DNA from: Amyloporia xantha
Taxonomy: Eukaryota > Basidiomycota > Agaricomycetes > Polyporales > Adustoporiaceae
Length of the DNA: 64,000 nt
Reading direction: 5' to 3'
Assembly: GCA_036971615.1 (NCBI GenBank)
Contig: JAYKKR010000023.1
Span: forward strand, 186,001-250,000
Part shown: positions 21,894 to 33,068 of the stretch, piece by piece
How positions within the stretch are numbered: position 1 is the first letter of the stretch
Layout: every line of letters begins with the position of its first letter
Made by a program: the position numbers and the translations under genes
Notes under the pieces: generated by a model
What the model was told of the DNA's origin: nothing
What the model saw: only the letters and a program-made list of their open reading frames with translations
The model's database searches: none

Positions 21894-24773
21894 CTACGCA
21901 CTCAGTCCAACTAGATTTCGCACATCGGGAACGAGTTGCGTTCGAATCGACGCGCCAACCGGATCCGCGGACATTGGACGGCGGCGATCTGTCGCGAGCG
22001 CCACAATGGAAGGCTGCGTGCATCGCGTGCAGCAGCGCCATATGTCCCGAAATGGGTATATTGCGGCGTCTGGCGGAGGAGTCTCCGCGCGCGAGGGGCA
22101 GCGGCTTATGTTCGAGTTGCTGGACTCGGCTAGGGGAGAAGGTATAGGGCTGACATTGAGAAGGAGGGGTGAGGAGCAAGGAACAGACAAGAAGGGGAGC
22201 GAACGGAGCGAAAGGAACAGACAAGAGGGGAGGGGATGGTGAGCAACAAACAAACAAGAAGGGGAGGGGACGCAGTGAAAGGAACAGACAGGAGAGGGAG
22301 GGGGATAGTGAGCAACAAATAGATAGGAGAGGGAGAGCATACTTTCGATTTTTCGCTGGACATGCACGCGTGCTCACTTCAACAAATATATTTCGTCGTA
22401 TATACATCGCACGTCGAAGTCCTCTAGACCGTTGTCCAATGACCATCTCCCAGCTGATCGGGCGTCGGGTGCATTGTCAAGAGTGGGAACATGAGATCTA
22501 GGATGATCATTCTTCTGTCCTGTCTGTTTCGTGATCCTACGTAGATGTCCGTCTTTACATTCTAAGAAGACCTTGCGCAACTGTCGCACTATTTTCTGTG
22601 AGGAGCGACCGCGTCAATCGCTGAACGGGTGATCAGCACGTCCAAGACTCACTAAGGCGTCTTTGTGTCGCTGCAACACAGGATCTCTACTGAGAGAGTT
22701 CAGCCAATTCGCGAATAGGAGGCGCAACTCTCGGTTCGGCACGAAGTCGGCGTCAAAAAAAGTCACAACCCAATAGCGCATGGCGGTGAATGTCCGAACC
22801 CGAACGATGCGGCGTACCATCTCGTCGCGAGAAGAGGTCGTCTCTCCCAACGCCCAATGAAATCTACAGATCAATAGATGACCGAGATCCAGCGCCGAGA
22901 TGTAGGTCCGATACGTCAAGAAGAAGACCAGCAATTCGTCATAGTTCAATTCGCTCGTCAGCTGGGCGATCCATCTTTCTATAGTGGCCGCAACCAACAT
23001 CTTCATCGGACCTTCCCTAGGGGAGACGCCGGGTGCATCTGCTTCAGGAGAGGCTGTCGTGCCTTTGGCTTTCAGACTCTTCTTCCGTGATACACCTGAG
23101 CTGACAGATGATAGATCCGTCATACTGGTATGGGCTATGTCCTCCTGTTCTTCTGCCTGCACATCACCCCATATTACGAACCGAGGGTCGTCGCGGGGAG
23201 CAGCAGTTTCATCAGCCCTGAGAGACAATTTAATTGTCGTCTCCTGCGAAGTCGACGAGATTCTGTCCAAAGAAGGCAGCCCGCGGGATGTTTGTAGCAC
23301 ATCAAAGACCTCTGTTGAATATGGCGAGTGCATGATCGTTTCATCCCGAGGCGTGAGTCCAGTGCGTGCCGTGTCCTGTGGGGCAACGAACACCGACGTC
23401 CGTCCCTCGGGCAAGGTCTGCCCAACATCCAGAGGAAGATGGATGGCTGAAGATACACCACGTGTCAGCTTGCCTTGGTGGTCGGCACGAGCCGTCAAGC
23501 CAGACTCGAAGGACTGCATCTCTCGCAGCGCGGGAGAGGACGAGAGATGGGAAGGTGAGCGCCACGACGGTGAATCGAACGATACCCCCTGGCCAAACGG
23601 GTGCACTATGATCTCCGGTGCACCATCCTGGCTAGACGGGCCTGCATGTGAGTGGTCATTGGAAAGCTGGAGACTCCGCCTGGATGAAGAGGCAGAGCTG
23701 GAAGCCAGGGAGGGACCCTGCGGCCAGGACATTATGTCCGCGAATATTTCCCTTTGCGCCATCTTTGTTGGCTCAACTGCAACCGAAGGCGGACGGAACG
23801 CATCGGCACTTGAAACGCTGTGCGCGTGCGGTCTACCCGTAGACTGACTCTGTGAGGGCGGTTGCACAGCCTTGTCCGACTCGGCACCAAGCTGGTTTGG
23901 TATGGAGCGAGTTTTCCGGAGCTTTCGGGTAGGCGGCGATCGTGTGCCATCCGGAGTGCTAGCGTGGTGAGTCACAGACATGGTGCCATTCTTGAAAACC
24001 GAGGCCGGCAGAAATGAGTGCACGCTCATGCGAGAACGCCTTCGCGCTTGCGGTGAATGAGGATATGATTTACGGGGGTCTCGGGTCTGCGTGTACTGCT
24101 TACTGACGCGCTGTTCAGCATCCTCTGCTGACGCCGCAGGGGCAGATAGCTCTCGCAGACTGAACGGTTCTTGTCAGTCGACTCCCAAATTGTCACGCGC
24201 AAGGTACATACCCAACACGATACATCTGTTTGCCATGTTGATTGATAAACGCTGTGATCGCGTAAGGCGAACGAATGTCCTTGCCAACGCCGATATATTG
24301 ATCGTACCGTCTCTTCAGTTCTCGAGCAGCCGCGCCAGAGGAGGTCTCCACAAAGCTGCCGTCGGCTACGTAACGTGTTCGCACATCAAGCTACATTCCA
24401 CCATGCTACGATTGATCGACTCACGCGCGATAGATATGTCAGCTCCAGCAACCTCTGGAGGTAGCTCGAACTCGGGCGAAGGGACATCATCACTAGTAAG
24501 GGTTTCTGTAGTTGGCAATGTATTCTGTACACTGGGAGCTGAAGCCGCTGCAAGAGGAAGGCGATCTTGACTGACACTTGGGCTCGGAGCAGTAGATGTT
24601 GAAGATGAAAAAGCAGGCTCAGAAAGAAGTGAAGAAGATGCAGCTTCCAAAGGAATTTCATCAAGCATTCCAGGAGACTGAAAGGATGAAAACGAATCCG
24701 TCGGCGTGCCAGACGAGTGAACGACTGTTGCGCCAGATACGGAGGTGCCGTCAACGACTGTAGTGAGTGGCAT
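21894..24773 (-). CDS. RasGEF_N-domain protein (LTE1/CDC25-like N-terminal module), intact copy
   Basis: A five-exon model keeps frame throughout: 24773-24425, 24365-24212, 24159-22653, 22595-22378 and 22149-21894. The introns are 59, 52, 57 and 228 nt and start GTGAGT, GTATGT, GTGAGT and GTGAGC. It predicts 827 aa. Residues about 1-540 are a Ser/Pro-rich, probably disordered region with a short conserved-looking block (ELKRRYDQYIGVG, AITAFINQHGKQMYRVG). From about residue 552, MLVAATIERWIAQLTSEL and LVFFLTYRTYISALDLGHLL, and further on WVVTFFDADFVPN, match the RasGEF N-terminal domain that precedes the CDC25 catalytic domain in Ras-family exchange factors such as LTE1. No catalytic RasGEF domain follows within the unit, so the gene may have been truncated by the duplication junction. 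The last exon is the least certain. Confidence 0.72.
22130..22345. repeat. Purine-rich repeat tract (unit B)
   Basis: This is the unit B copy of the tract at 10955-11160, shorter by a few bases in several G runs. It spans most of intron 4 of the RasGEF_N gene. Confidence 0.65.
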
Positions 24774-27347
24774 GGTTTGCACAATATGTCAGACTCGGAT
24801 TGCTAGACTAGTGGAACATTGCACAGTTCGCCTGATTGCATGCGCCTGCTAGATGAATGGCGAGGACAAAGATACAGAGCTGAGGGTGCAGGTCAACCTG
24901 CGATCCCTTCTGACCGAGACCGATAGTGAGACTCGAGAACTCGCTATACAGATACGTTAAAGCTGCAGACACAGCCCTTGGAACTGTAGACAAGTCAAGC
25001 ACTGCGAAGATTAGTGCTAATAGAGTACTTGCTATTCCTCGTCGAACGGTCGAATCAGGAGGATATGTTCATGGCTTACGTCATCTGCACCCAGAAGGGC
25101 TTCAGACAATAAGCCGCAGTGAGAAGCAAGCCCCTCGCGTCTCAGCTCCGTCCGCCGTAGCAGTAGCTGCGAGTACTCCGTCTCCGCTGTCCGCACAGCC
25201 CAATCGACCGTTCCTCAACGACGCTTGCCCGCGCTACGCACGCAGAGCAGTAGAAAACTCAACTCAAGATGGCTATCTGAGTAGCCCCGTAAGCTTGTAC
25301 GTCTCTTCCCGTGTTCCTCACGCTCTGCGCTCAGTACACTGCGCGAATGCGCTCCCGAACGCGCTGAACAGCAACGCGCGATGAGCGAGCGTCCGGACAC
25401 CAGGAGCAACGTTCCCCCGACACGGCTCCCGTGAGTGCAGATACCCGCTATGCGCGCGTCCGTACACAGCCGACGGCAAGAGCGACGCGAGAGAACTACG
25501 CTGGACCGGCGCAGCTCTTTCAAGGCATCAGGCGCACGCGCGCTGCGAGGAGTTCGTCGTCGGTACGTCATATTGAGCATGGATACATCTTGTTTCTATT
25601 CACATGTTCGTCTAACTACTCTTTGACAGATCCCAGCCATATCACTATCCCTCCCCTCCCGGTGCTTACATGTCCCCATCCGGACCTATGCTGGACACAC
25701 CCGCGGCCGACCACACCCGCGTGCTGTGCGCTGGCACCGGCAAGCTGTACAGCCATCCCCGTCTCCATCCGCGCGCCCTGCTCGTCGAACAGCAAGGACG
25801 GAGGGCACAGCCGAAGACGGACGGGCGCATCCATGGTGCAGACGCGTACCGCGCGTCGTTACATGGTATGGCAAGACAAGAGTGGGGGCGCGTGAACTGA
25901 CAGCGAAACGGATACGTGCCGCTGCCCTCGCTCCGCCTGCACGGCTCGTTCGCTGCGTACGGCCCCGATCCCTCAGACTTCAAGACCATCAGGGCAGCCC
26001 CCGCACCGTCCGCTGTCCGGGGTACACTCGCGCAGCAGAGCGTTCGCGTCCGGCAGGGGGCGATCTTTCTCGCGAACGAGAGAGCCGCTCTCGCTATTGA
26101 CGTGTGCGCTCGTTCGCGAAACGCGCTCCTCTTGCGTGGCCTACCACTCGAAGCTGCGAATATCACCCGATTCCGGCTCCCCGTCGGCCTGACGCTCCCT
26201 TGTCTATTCACGCGCCCCTCTCTCATCGCTGTCAACGCGTACACGGCGTCCGCACACAAGTGCGAACGAGAGCCGTTCTCGCTCTTGGCGTATGCGCTCG
26301 CCCGTGGAGTGCGCTCCCTGTCTGTGGTGAACTTCTCAGACCTGCCGCCCGACGTACGCTCTCCCTGCGTCACCATACATTCCCGCACCCCCGTCGGCAT
26401 CACGCTCCCTTGTCCATTCGTGCCCCCTCCAGCATCCTCTCGCTTCTCACTGTCAGCGCATGCACGGCGTGCAGAACTACGATAAAGCGGACCGAATAGC
26501 AGACCGCTCGACCCCCGCACCCTGCACATCTCGACACCACGGAGAGACGCGCTGTCCACTCAAACAGCGGCAGCGCGATGCGCTTCTCATGACTCTGTCA
26601 CCCCCGCACTCCCCTCGTTTCTCGCTGTCGACGCCAAGAAGGCCCCAAGCACAACCGCGATCGAGTAGACGATCGACTCGTGCGCGGTGCGTCCAAAACA
26701 CGAACTAACTACTTATGTGCTATCTACAGCGCCCCGTAACATTCAGATTCCGCCCGCCCATCACTCGCTATCTACGCACAAGCGAAGATGCGTCGCCCCC
26801 GCTAGTCTCGTACACCGCGTGATTCAAGCTGCGCGGATACCGGTTCTGCGGGGGCAGGTGGACTTGGTTGAGAGAGCGGGTGGGTGGCGCTTTGCTCAGA
26901 GGGATAAGCCATTATCGTGGATTGTTCGGCGCGAGTGAGGGCGGATACCAAGAGCGGGGAGGGGGTGAGGGTGAGTCCGTATGGGCGTGCGTGAGCGAGC
27001 GATGCTCGTCGGACAGCCGGCTGAGAGGTAGCTGGTATTATCTAACATTCCATGTAAATACTTTCGATCAGTTTCGTTCAATACATGCGTCCGGTGACAG
27101 ACGAAACTCACCGTCAGATCGGACCGACGTGAACGTCGGCGCGTGAGGTATGTACGTATTGCGCTTGCGGATACGTCCGCACAGGCCATGGTACGCGATG
27201 TTAGCAACGCGAATGCAATCGCGATCCCCACATCTGGCAAGAAACGCATGCTTATGCGCATCTAATATTCACCTGTAGATCAACCTGTAATGACAAGCCT
27301 GGGAGGCTCGAGTCCTGTCAGCCAGCATGACATTTCCGTCCAGAACG
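24774..27347. other. Stretch without a convincing gene (unit B)
   Basis: It matches 13592-16166 of unit A with almost no differences. The same inverted repeats and 190-bp duplication are present, and no gene can be supported. Confidence 0.5.
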
Positions 27348-27701
27348 ACTAGTACTCACCAGAGGAGAACACCCTCCCAGCCGGTATGAGCGACGCCGTC
27401 AGCAGCTGACGGGCGCGTTCGTGCAGGTGCGCCGTGAATGAGCGGCGCACGGGTATGCCATCGGATTGGCTGGCAAGGCCTGCCCGCGTTCACGGACCGG
27501 GGCAGGGTGATACGTCTGAGATGGGCCTAGGGGGTGCTCTGTATTAGCCATGGGAGGAGCTGAAGGTTTAGACATCAATCTCTGGGAAGAACCGAATGTG
27601 ATCGACGTACCGGTCCACTCCAGCCTATGTCGATGAGCGCGCGGCTGTGCGCTGACGGAGGTGGTGAGCAGTAAGGAGGAAAGGATGTGCAAGCTCACCA
27701 T
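27348..27701 (-). pseudogene. Putative small secreted protein, frameshifted (unit B)
   Basis: This copy of the gene at 16167-16520 has its ATG at 27701. A GGGG run in units A and C is GGG here (near 27411), so the frame changes after TCTNAP and ends early at about 27399. The signal peptide and most of the mature part are unchanged. Confidence 0.4.
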
Positions 27702-28204
27702 GAACACGACGAACACGTATTGAGAACGGGACGCGATGTCAGAGTTGATGTAGCGCTGAGCGCGGAATGGGGTCGACGATGACAGGAGTAGCAGGGCGAT
27801 AGGAGAGCAGACCCGGAGATTGTGAAGAGAGGATAGGAGGAGAGAGAGGTGCTGACTTCAATCAGCCGTTGCACCCCAGCTTATATCCTCCCCAGTACTG
27901 CCTTCTCACGCCAGATCATCCCATTGTTCTCCCTTCGGCATCCGTGTCCTCGCATCCAGTATCCGCAATGTCGTACACGGAGAGCAACCGCTTCAAGGCT
28001 GACGGCACGCCAAGGATTCGCATTCAAAGCGAAACGGCGGTGTTCGCCGTGAAACCGCCCGTGTGCGTATTCCGACGTGATCGATCAAATGGCGAAGCGC
28101 AGACGCGCCACTAGATGCGCCCGGCGGAATGCTGGATGGAAGCCAGCCAGGAGGACAGGATCTGGCGGGTTCGCGAATATCCCGCTCCGTCCGCCACGTC
28201 TTGA

Positions 28205-30685
28205 GGATTCAGGCAAGGAGCTCTTCCTCTTCGATGGGCGCGCAACAGCCTTGAATTGGGGTCAGCAACCTTGTGAGGAAATGCATTAGGACGAACTCAC
28301 CGGTCCGACTGTCCTGCGATACTTCGCAACAGGTTGTACCTCTGCCGGAGCACCATACCCGGGGGCAGACGTCCGCTCGCCAGTATTCTCGTCGCTGTTC
28401 GGCGTCAACTAGCAAGCCGAATATAATTCGTTAGCCCTGAAATCAACGGAGCCGGAATAAAGGATCAGTAGACAAACGGTCGAACCAGCGACAAGTTCCG
28501 TAACTGCTGACTTACGCGAGACGCCGCGCTACATAATGCGTCTTGAAAGAACCAGCCTTGATCAATGCCAAGGCGTCACACAATACATGGAATATGCATT
28601 GCACGGTATTCGAGCCATGGTCCTAGGAATCACTCCTCACTTACTATTCAGTTTCGAGGCAAGCCTTTGTGAATGGCGCAGCCCCTCCCTGCTACTGCTT
28701 AGGTCATACAATCTGTGAATGGCTGACAGCTGTTGCCCGAAAGAGCGGAATCAGATCGGCAATATTGTAAGGATGCATCGAGAATACGTACACACCAGAG
28801 AAGTACTGCATATTGCTCTTGGGAATGTACGTCGGCGTATGTACTGCCAGTGCGTAAGCACCATGGCAGCGAGAAGCAGTGCCGCGTTCAGGCGGGTAGA
28901 CCGAGTCCATCAGAAGGAACGGGAATACAAACGAATATTGTGAAACACCGTGAAGCCATGACCACAGTCACAGTGATCGAGCGCTGAACGCCAGCCGGAC
29001 TGACGTTTTGCGCATGCCGTCTTCTCTGGATCTGTCGGGTCTGTGGCACACATCATGAATGGATATGCAATATAGCATGTTCTTCTTCGTTCGCTCCGAG
29101 TCATATGGTAGAGTACATATCGAGTATATAACTATCTACGGGGTTAGAAAACCATGTCAGCAAATGGATGCGAAAGCGTATCAACAGGGGAATACTCACT
29201 CTACAGTGGTTTCCTGTCCATTACAATTCAGTTGCTGCAACGCAAATCATCCCGCATCTCCTGGCAACTGCTCCCTCTGCCGGCTGCTAGGTGAGATCCG
29301 GCACACTCCTATATGCACTGCACCAAAGAATGGAGGCGTACGAGAGAGCTTCCCTGTCACAATTGAACCTGAGATTCTCCGAAAGTAATCGGCGAGAAAT
29401 AGGGAAAATACATGTGACAGGAAAATACATACACGACGTGACATCTAAGCGGGATACGGAGATGGAGTGATCGCAGAATTGATCCGCTTCGGGTCGAATA
29501 GTCCAATTCTGCGCTTGCTAAGATATTGAGGTGCGGAATAGAGGCCAAGTCATGTCAACATGAGCCTCAAGCCAAGATCGGCTGAAATCCCGGAGAATAT
29601 AATTGTCCTCATCATCCGGGTGAGCGTCAAGTTCGAAGTAACCGAGTACAGAGGATATTTTGAGCCCAGCCGAGATGAGATAGAGCACGAGAGAACCAGA
29701 GCAATTCAGCACGAGTTTCAGTCATAGTAAGAGCTTGAGAATCCACTGATCGCCGGCCACAATCACCTGCCAACGTAGACGGAGAGCAATTCACGTTAGA
29801 GAATATGTATATGCAAGAACAGACTGTCGATGCGATACTATTGAGGTGGACAGGAAAGCCTCGTACTCAGAGGAGAAAGCAGAAAGTTTCAAACTCGGAG
29901 GACGAGTGGTTGTGGCTGAAACCAAATCGGGATACGCGTCTAATCAAGATCTCACCGATCACTCTCACTGTCGCTCGAACTTCGTCGAGCTCTCGTCCAT
30001 GCTGAACTCGTTCAATACTACCTGGGCAACACATTCATCCAAATACCCTTCTACAGTCTCTAATATGACCGTCCGCACTGCTTCCGTCACTCAGTGGTAC
30101 TCGGATAGCTCAGTCAATTTCTGTTTTAACGTCTCGGCTTCTTATCTGAGTCGGCAGGTTCGGCTCAGTCCCCGACAGATATTAAGGCTTGCGCATACTC
30201 GGCAGCATGGTGAGAACGGGACCATACTGGTGCTATGTATAACAGAGCGGGCCCGTTGTCCAATCAGTCCATAGATCTACTGTGTGCCAAGCTGTGGCAA
30301 TGCAGCAGCAGATTAGCTCGAGCTGTGATTTGGCTCAGTCCCTATGAGCCGTGAGACATAGGTTAGCCTTCCACAACTCCGTGTGAAATTGAGCAATCTG
30401 TCTAATCATCAGTTTCTACCTATTGCTGTGAGCCGTGCACCTTGGCCACCATTAGAACTTGAATTTGAATTAAATCCTTAGGATTATCTTATCAGCAATG
30501 TTGGACGGCTGTGAGGGGCGACCAGAGTAGTAACAGTAACAGTCGTTCACTGTTACTATTCAGCGGTCTTATTCGGCAGATGTGGACCATGCGCACAGGG
30601 ACCTTACTATATGAGGCAATCAGTCCGGCCACAGCGAAGGCATCCCAGAAAGTCACGGCAGTCACGTGGAAAGCCTTGTATGAAG
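28205..30685 (-). other. Exon-like scraps (unit B)
   Basis: It is the same as 17024-19504 of unit A, with matching splice-site-like signals and the same terminal hairpin (about 30535-30557). No complete gene can be built. Confidence 0.35.
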
Positions 30686-31438
30686 CCGGCCTGTCCCAAT
30701 TATACGCCCTATCTCGTTAAATGCGTGAACGAGGCTTTAGCGTGCCCACCTGAGCGCCCGGTTCGGGGACCCCCGAGCGCAGCGAGGAGGGGAGGGCGCG
30801 CGAATGGTGGGCCCTCTTCGCGCCCGGCAAAATTCCTGCCCACCGCGGACCCTTACCATTTATAGAAAACACCGCGATCGGCAGTAACATTGAGGTGAGA
30901 GTTACTATTACTACTCTGGTATATACTCGACGGCTGTGGACTGATCCGTGTGAAATCGCAACAAACACGACAGAAACCCTAGTCTCAGGTTACTTTTGAA
31001 TTTATTGTGATGAGGTGAAATAACTATCTCGGAAAGGCACAAACACTATGCCAAGCTGTGTCAGACGTAAATGCATGCTAAGAATCACTTGAGAATTTGT
31101 CAATATGTCAACGGCTGCAAAATTCACACAGTAGTAAATTCAAATGATTAAATTAATCAGTGGTAACCATCAGCTCAACAAGCGCTTTGAGGGATATTTT
31201 CACTTGGCACGTAGACTGCCGAACATCAGACTGGCTGTCTGCACACTAAGGGAAAGATCCGAGTGCTCTGAATGGGCCTACATACCCTCGGTAACCCTCC
31301 GCTGATTCCATGTATATAAGACCACTTACAGTGTGACCGTGAGGCAAAAGCTATGTTTTCTTGCCCCGCTATTATGCTTGTACATTCCAGCAACATGTTT
31401 CTTGTCCACTGGCATCGCTTACTATCTACTCGGGAAAT

Positions 31439-32713
31439 ATGGCACCCAAAGACCCCGCACATTTTGTAAGTGATTGACGTACTACTCTGAGACTCAGACT
31501 TGAGCTGACTGTAGTCTCTTACCTTAGCTCGAGTGGTCAGTTGGCGAGAATCACACTGTGCGTGGATGTGCTGCAATTACCATCCTGAAATCGGTCGCCG
31601 CTATCATTCCTTCAGGTAAGCATCAGCACGATTACACGTGATCGTGTCTTGACTGGGTCATTTTACAGAGGATGCTGAATGCGCGCGTCACGCGTCTGGA
31701 CTGTACGAATAGACAGTATGTACGATTGCATGCCAGTCTTGGGCCAGTACGCGCCAGGAGCCGGACACGATCATCTAGCGCACCAGCCGTGGTCAGATCC
31801 GAGTCGACAATTGAGCAGCAACGGTCGGTTCCTGATCATAGCACAAATTGCAATCCACCCGACACCGGACGACGAGCTCGATAGATGGCGTGATCCTGAC
31901 ACTGGGATGCGATCCAAAGGCCGTCCCGTAATGGACGACGGCGACGATGGCGCCGTAGCTTCACAAGTCCACGCGGACCGCTGTGTGATGCTACTACTAG
32001 TATGAGGCTGGGGACCACGGTCAGTTATGGACAGCGTACAGTTGGTGTGTTATGTGGCACAGTGAGTTTCAAAGTTGAATACCGCGTTCTGTTTGGAGTC
32101 TTCTTGACGATTGCCAAGCTGACACCTGACTTGGATCTTGAGCTTGATGGCTCGACGTCAAACGGACACGTGCAGACGTCGATTAATGACACCAAGACAG
32201 GCAAGGTACGTCAGGGTACGTCTGCATCTCTGATGTTCACTCGCATCGGGACTGACCCTGCATGTGTAGTGTCTACCATTCCACAATGTCTACAGTTTGG
32301 ATACTCGAGACTGCGCGCGTGGCCAGAGTGCACACTGCACGGGATCCTCGTCCTGTCGCTCTTTCCGTGACCGGACGGTTGCAGTCGAAGTGGACAGCAT
32401 CCGGCGAGAGCTCCATCGCGTACTGTTCGCCCGTCGCTCAGGTAAACGACAGGCGCGTCTCGATGAACCGGACGACTTGACGGCTGGCTGGCTATTGAAC
32501 ATCGCTGGACGGCAGGCGTACGCCTAGTGCTACCGTCCCGGACTGGTTTTCATGGCCAGCGAAGACTTCGTCCGTTGGTCTCTTCGCCCTCGCACAGGCG
32601 AAGTGGTGATCGGCGCTCGGATCCGGCTCCGGATGGGACGCTGGGCGTTGAATGAACGCGAGCTCCACGAAAAGGCAGGTTTCCTGATTCACGTCATCCC
32701 ATTCTGGAACTGA
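31439..32713 (+). pseudogene. Unassigned multi-exon gene, probably broken (unit C)
   Basis: This is the unit C copy of the gene at 9081-10355. It differs from unit B by one inserted base at about 32518, inside the proposed last intron, so the exons match. The same early stop is present. Confidence 0.35.
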
Positions 32714-33068
32714 CCGTCTCGTTTCTTGTTTTGACAGCGCGCGAGTTTTGTCTACAGCTCGTGGACTAGACCTCGCACTGGATGCCGGACGGCGTGAGAT
32801 AGCTACGCAAACGTTAAAAGAGCGTCAGGCATCACATTCGATTTTAGGAACACTTGTGACGATGCGCACGATGTTCTATGGTAATTTCTCTCCATCTGCC
32901 TGCTTGAGGCGTGAGCTGACTGCTGGATTTCGCGTTCCAGAGGTCTCCCCGTCGCCAGTCATAGACTCGTGACGTCCACATCGATCAGCCCCGGGCTAGA
33001 GTAGACGGATTTCACATTCATAGCTAAGGTCTGTATCCGCCACGAGGTCCCTGTCGCGACGTTCACCG

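Larger units (their letters stand above)
19505..30685. repeat. Tandem unit B of the array
   Basis: This is a complete 11,181-bp unit without the TA-flanked insertion, nearly identical to unit A over its whole length. It is the best-preserved unit, the only one whose RasGEF_N gene reads through without a frameshift. The secreted-protein gene, in contrast, carries a one-base deletion here. Confidence 0.95.
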
